A stretch of 6,682 nucleotides of DNA from Chloroflexota bacterium (lineage in GTDB: Bacteria; Chloroflexota; Anaerolineae; Anaerolineales; Anaerolineaceae): assembly GCA_023406965.1 (NCBI GenBank), contig JAEXTI010000207.1:1-6682 (forward strand), given 5' to 3'. The notes below the pieces were generated by a model that saw nothing but the letters and a program-made list of their open reading frames with translations, searched no databases and was not told the DNA's origin. This document shows positions 5,528 through 6,682 of this stretch, one piece after another (the first letter of the stretch is position 1; each line of letters starts with the position of its first letter). A program made the position numbers and the translations under genes.

Positions 5528-6382
5528 ATGACTGTTCAACCTGCACTCACATCATTTTCTGCGGAGGACATCCGCGCCTTTGAACCGGCGATGAAAATTG
5601 GCTTGCTGGCAACGGTCAACCCGCAGGGTCTGCCGCATCTGACGTTAATTTCCAGCCTCAAGGCTGGTTCGGCCAATACGGTTTTGTGGGGGCAGTTTAC
5701 TGAAGGATTGAGCAAGGAGCACATCCGCCAAAACCCCAATACAGCCTTTATGGTCATGACCCTGGACAAACAAATCTGGCGGGGCAAGGCCCGCTGGACG
5801 CATAGCGAAACGGGCGGGCCGGATTTTGAGTGGTTCAACAATGTGCCCATGTTCCGCTACAATGCGTACTTTGGCATCCACACCGTTCACTACATGGACC
5901 TGTTGGGGCATACCGGCAAACAAGCCCTGCCGATGAACGCTGTTATTTTAGCGGCGATCAAAACCATGCTGGCGCGCAGCCTGGCGCCTTCGAGGGCAAA
6001 CGTTGAGGTAATCAATCCCTGGACGAAGGCTTTTTTCAACAAGTTGGACAACCTCAAGTTTCTGGCTTATGTGGATGCGGACGGCTTCCCGTGGATCATT
6101 CCGGCGATACAGGCCCAGGCAGATGGAGGTAGGAAGCTGGTGTTATCTACTGGGGTGTATGCCGATGAGTTAAAGGCAATCCCGCTTGGTTCGCCGGTCG
6201 CGGTCCTCGGCATGGCGTTATCAATGGAAGATGTGCTGGTGCGCGGCGTGTACCGGGGCATTCAAAGGCGGGCGGGGGTGTGCTGTGCGAGCGTGGAGGT
6301 GGATTGGGTTTACAATCCCATGCCGCCGGTATCAGGGCAAATTTATCCGCCGGTGGAAGTGAAGCCGGTGGTGCAGTATTGA
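5528..6382 (+). CDS. Tandem split-barrel protein, pyridoxamine 5'-phosphate oxidase-like (putative flavin-binding)
   Basis: The product is 284 residues. AGGAGG (5514-5519) overlaps the activase stop codon and lies 8 nt before the ATG, so it belongs to the operon. Residues about 15-110 have the pattern of a pyridoxamine-phosphate-oxidase-like split barrel: GLLATVNPQGLPHLTLISS, then IRQNPNTAFMVMTLDKQIWRGKARW. A second, more divergent copy follows from about residue 175 (FLAYVDADGFPWIIPAIQAQ and SPVAVLGMALSMEDVLVRGVYRG). Between them is a linker with YFGIHTVHYMDLLGH. Such barrels usually bind FMN, F420 or heme; no residue pattern here fixes the cofactor. It is not pdxH, which is a single-domain enzyme of about 210-220 residues. 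In this operon it might supply electrons, repair or protect the radical enzyme, or act on its product; all of these are inferences. Confidence 0.75.
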   Translation: MTVQPALTSFSAEDIRAFEPAMKIGLLATVNPQGLPHLTLISSLKAGSANTVLWGQFTEGLSKEHIRQNPNTAFMVMTLDKQIWRGKARWTHSETGGPDFEWFNNVPMFRYNAYFGIHTVHYMDLLGHTGKQALPMNAVILAAIKTMLARSLAPSRANVEVINPWTKAFFNKLDNLKFLAYVDADGFPWIIPAIQAQADGGRKLVLSTGVYADELKAIPLGSPVAVLGMALSMEDVLVRGVYRGIQRRAGVCCASVEVDWVYNPMPPVSGQIYPPVEVKPVVQY

Positions 6383-6478
6383 TGTAGGTATCCGCTCTGC
6401 ACTTGTATATTGTCTATCCATCTTTCTAGGCGGCGGGCCAGCCGTGTTTAGACCGACTGCGTTGTGTTGTTTCTTTGT

Positions 6479-6506
6479 TTGTTAATTCTGTTCGGCTTTG
6501 TATAAT
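6479..6506 (+). promoter_or_regulatory. Sigma70-type promoter downstream of the operon
   Basis: TTGTTA (6479-6484) and a perfect TATAAT (6501-6506) are 16 bp apart. The start site is predicted near 6513, immediately before an ATG at 6514. The region between the end of the operon (6382) and this promoter holds only a weak hairpin and T-rich DNA. Confidence 0.6.
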
Positions 6507-6513
6507 AGAGTAT

Positions 6514-6564
6514 ATGCGCTATAGTGTGTGTGGCGTTTTGCAACGAGTCTTCTTTATTTTGTAA
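6514..6564 (+). other. Possible 16-codon leaderless leader ORF
   Basis: An ATG lies 7 nt after the -10 box, the same geometry as at the tetR gene, and opens a 16-codon ORF (MRYSVCGVLQRVFFIL) ending in TAA at 6562-6564. It is in frame with, and ends 3 nt before, the GTG that begins the next ORF. It may couple translation into that ORF, be the split N-terminus of it, or be chance. Confidence 0.2.
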
Positions 6565-6567
6565 GTT

Positions 6568-6682
6568 GTGGATAACAAAAGGCGACGAGTGAAGGAAACG
6601 GGATTTGCGGCGTTTCTCGATAAGCTTGTTGCAAGGACGGGTGGCTGGTACCCGTTCTGGATGCTTGTCATTTTGCAGGTAA
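6568..6682 (+). CDS. Unidentified protein, N-terminus only, probably membrane-anchored
   Basis: From the GTG at 6568 the frame stays open to the window edge (38 codons). It begins with a very basic cytoplasmic-type segment (DNKRRRVKETG), then an amphipathic stretch (FAAFLDKLVART), and enters an aromatic, hydrophobic run, GGWYPFWMLVILQV, that looks like the start of a transmembrane helix. No Shine-Dalgarno is visible before the GTG; a second GTG at 6589 is an alternative start. A good promoter lies about 60 nt upstream. The family cannot be named from this fragment. Confidence 0.5.
   Translation, partial: MDNKRRRVKETGFAAFLDKLVARTGGWYPFWMLVILQV

Noticed and set aside
4985..5539. Minus-strand frame (184 codons) opposite the activase gene
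   Set aside because: It is antisense to a gene with all radical SAM and ferredoxin cysteines intact and has no family motifs of its own.
6430..6445. Hairpin CGGC-gggcca-GCCG as terminator of the glycyl radical operon
   Set aside because: The stem is only 4-5 bp and the following sequence is not a T-run; it may end transcription but cannot be called with confidence.
1..6682. CRISPR array, tRNA, rRNA or insertion sequence
   Set aside because: No regularly spaced repeats, tRNA-like cloverleaf, rRNA segment, transposase or flanking inverted repeats were seen on reading through the window.

Overview
The window looks like a chromosomal stretch from an anaerobic or facultatively anaerobic bacterium of moderate GC content. 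It carries an oxygen-sensitive glycyl radical enzyme, Shine-Dalgarno-led genes and sigma70-type promoters. The gene mix (Rnk, a FadR-type regulator, a glycyl radical operon) would suit Anaerolineae/Chloroflexota or a similar sediment or digester organism, but the sequence alone does not settle the taxonomy.

Left part (1-785): a truncated TetR-family regulator and a 71-residue protein with a zinc-knuckle motif lie on the minus strand. Facing away from them is a 45-codon ORF on the plus strand with a very good promoter, a strong Shine-Dalgarno and a clear intrinsic terminator. The tetR promoter and the promoter of the 45-codon ORF share a dyad with the core CCGTCCAGAC, placed where it would block RNA polymerase. 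This looks like a small TetR autoregulatory circuit whose target is the tiny ORF and perhaps also the zinc-knuckle gene.

Middle (786-1196): a standalone gene for an Rnk-type, GreA/GreB C-terminal-domain protein.

Right part (1208-6382): a compact four-gene operon. It starts with a sigma70 promoter and an exact FadR-class operator (TGGT-N3-ACCA). The genes are a GntR/FadR-type regulator, a complete 840-residue glycyl radical enzyme (Cys456 and Glu458 in GCLE, Gly815 in RVTGY), its radical-SAM activase with two extra 4Fe-4S clusters, and a tandem split-barrel protein of the pyridoxamine-phosphate-oxidase-like flavoprotein class. Gaps are 22, 3 and 12 nt, so the genes are almost certainly co-transcribed and partly translationally coupled. 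The activase would install the glycyl radical on Gly815. The enzyme would then act on a small substrate whose identity, or that of a metabolite of it, is probably sensed by the GntR protein. The substrate cannot be read from the sequence. No small auxiliary subunits (as in 4-hydroxyphenylacetate decarboxylase or benzylsuccinate synthase) and no microcompartment genes lie in the window.

End (6383-6682): a new sigma70 promoter, a possible 16-codon leader ORF, and the start of an unidentified, probably membrane-bound protein that runs off the end.
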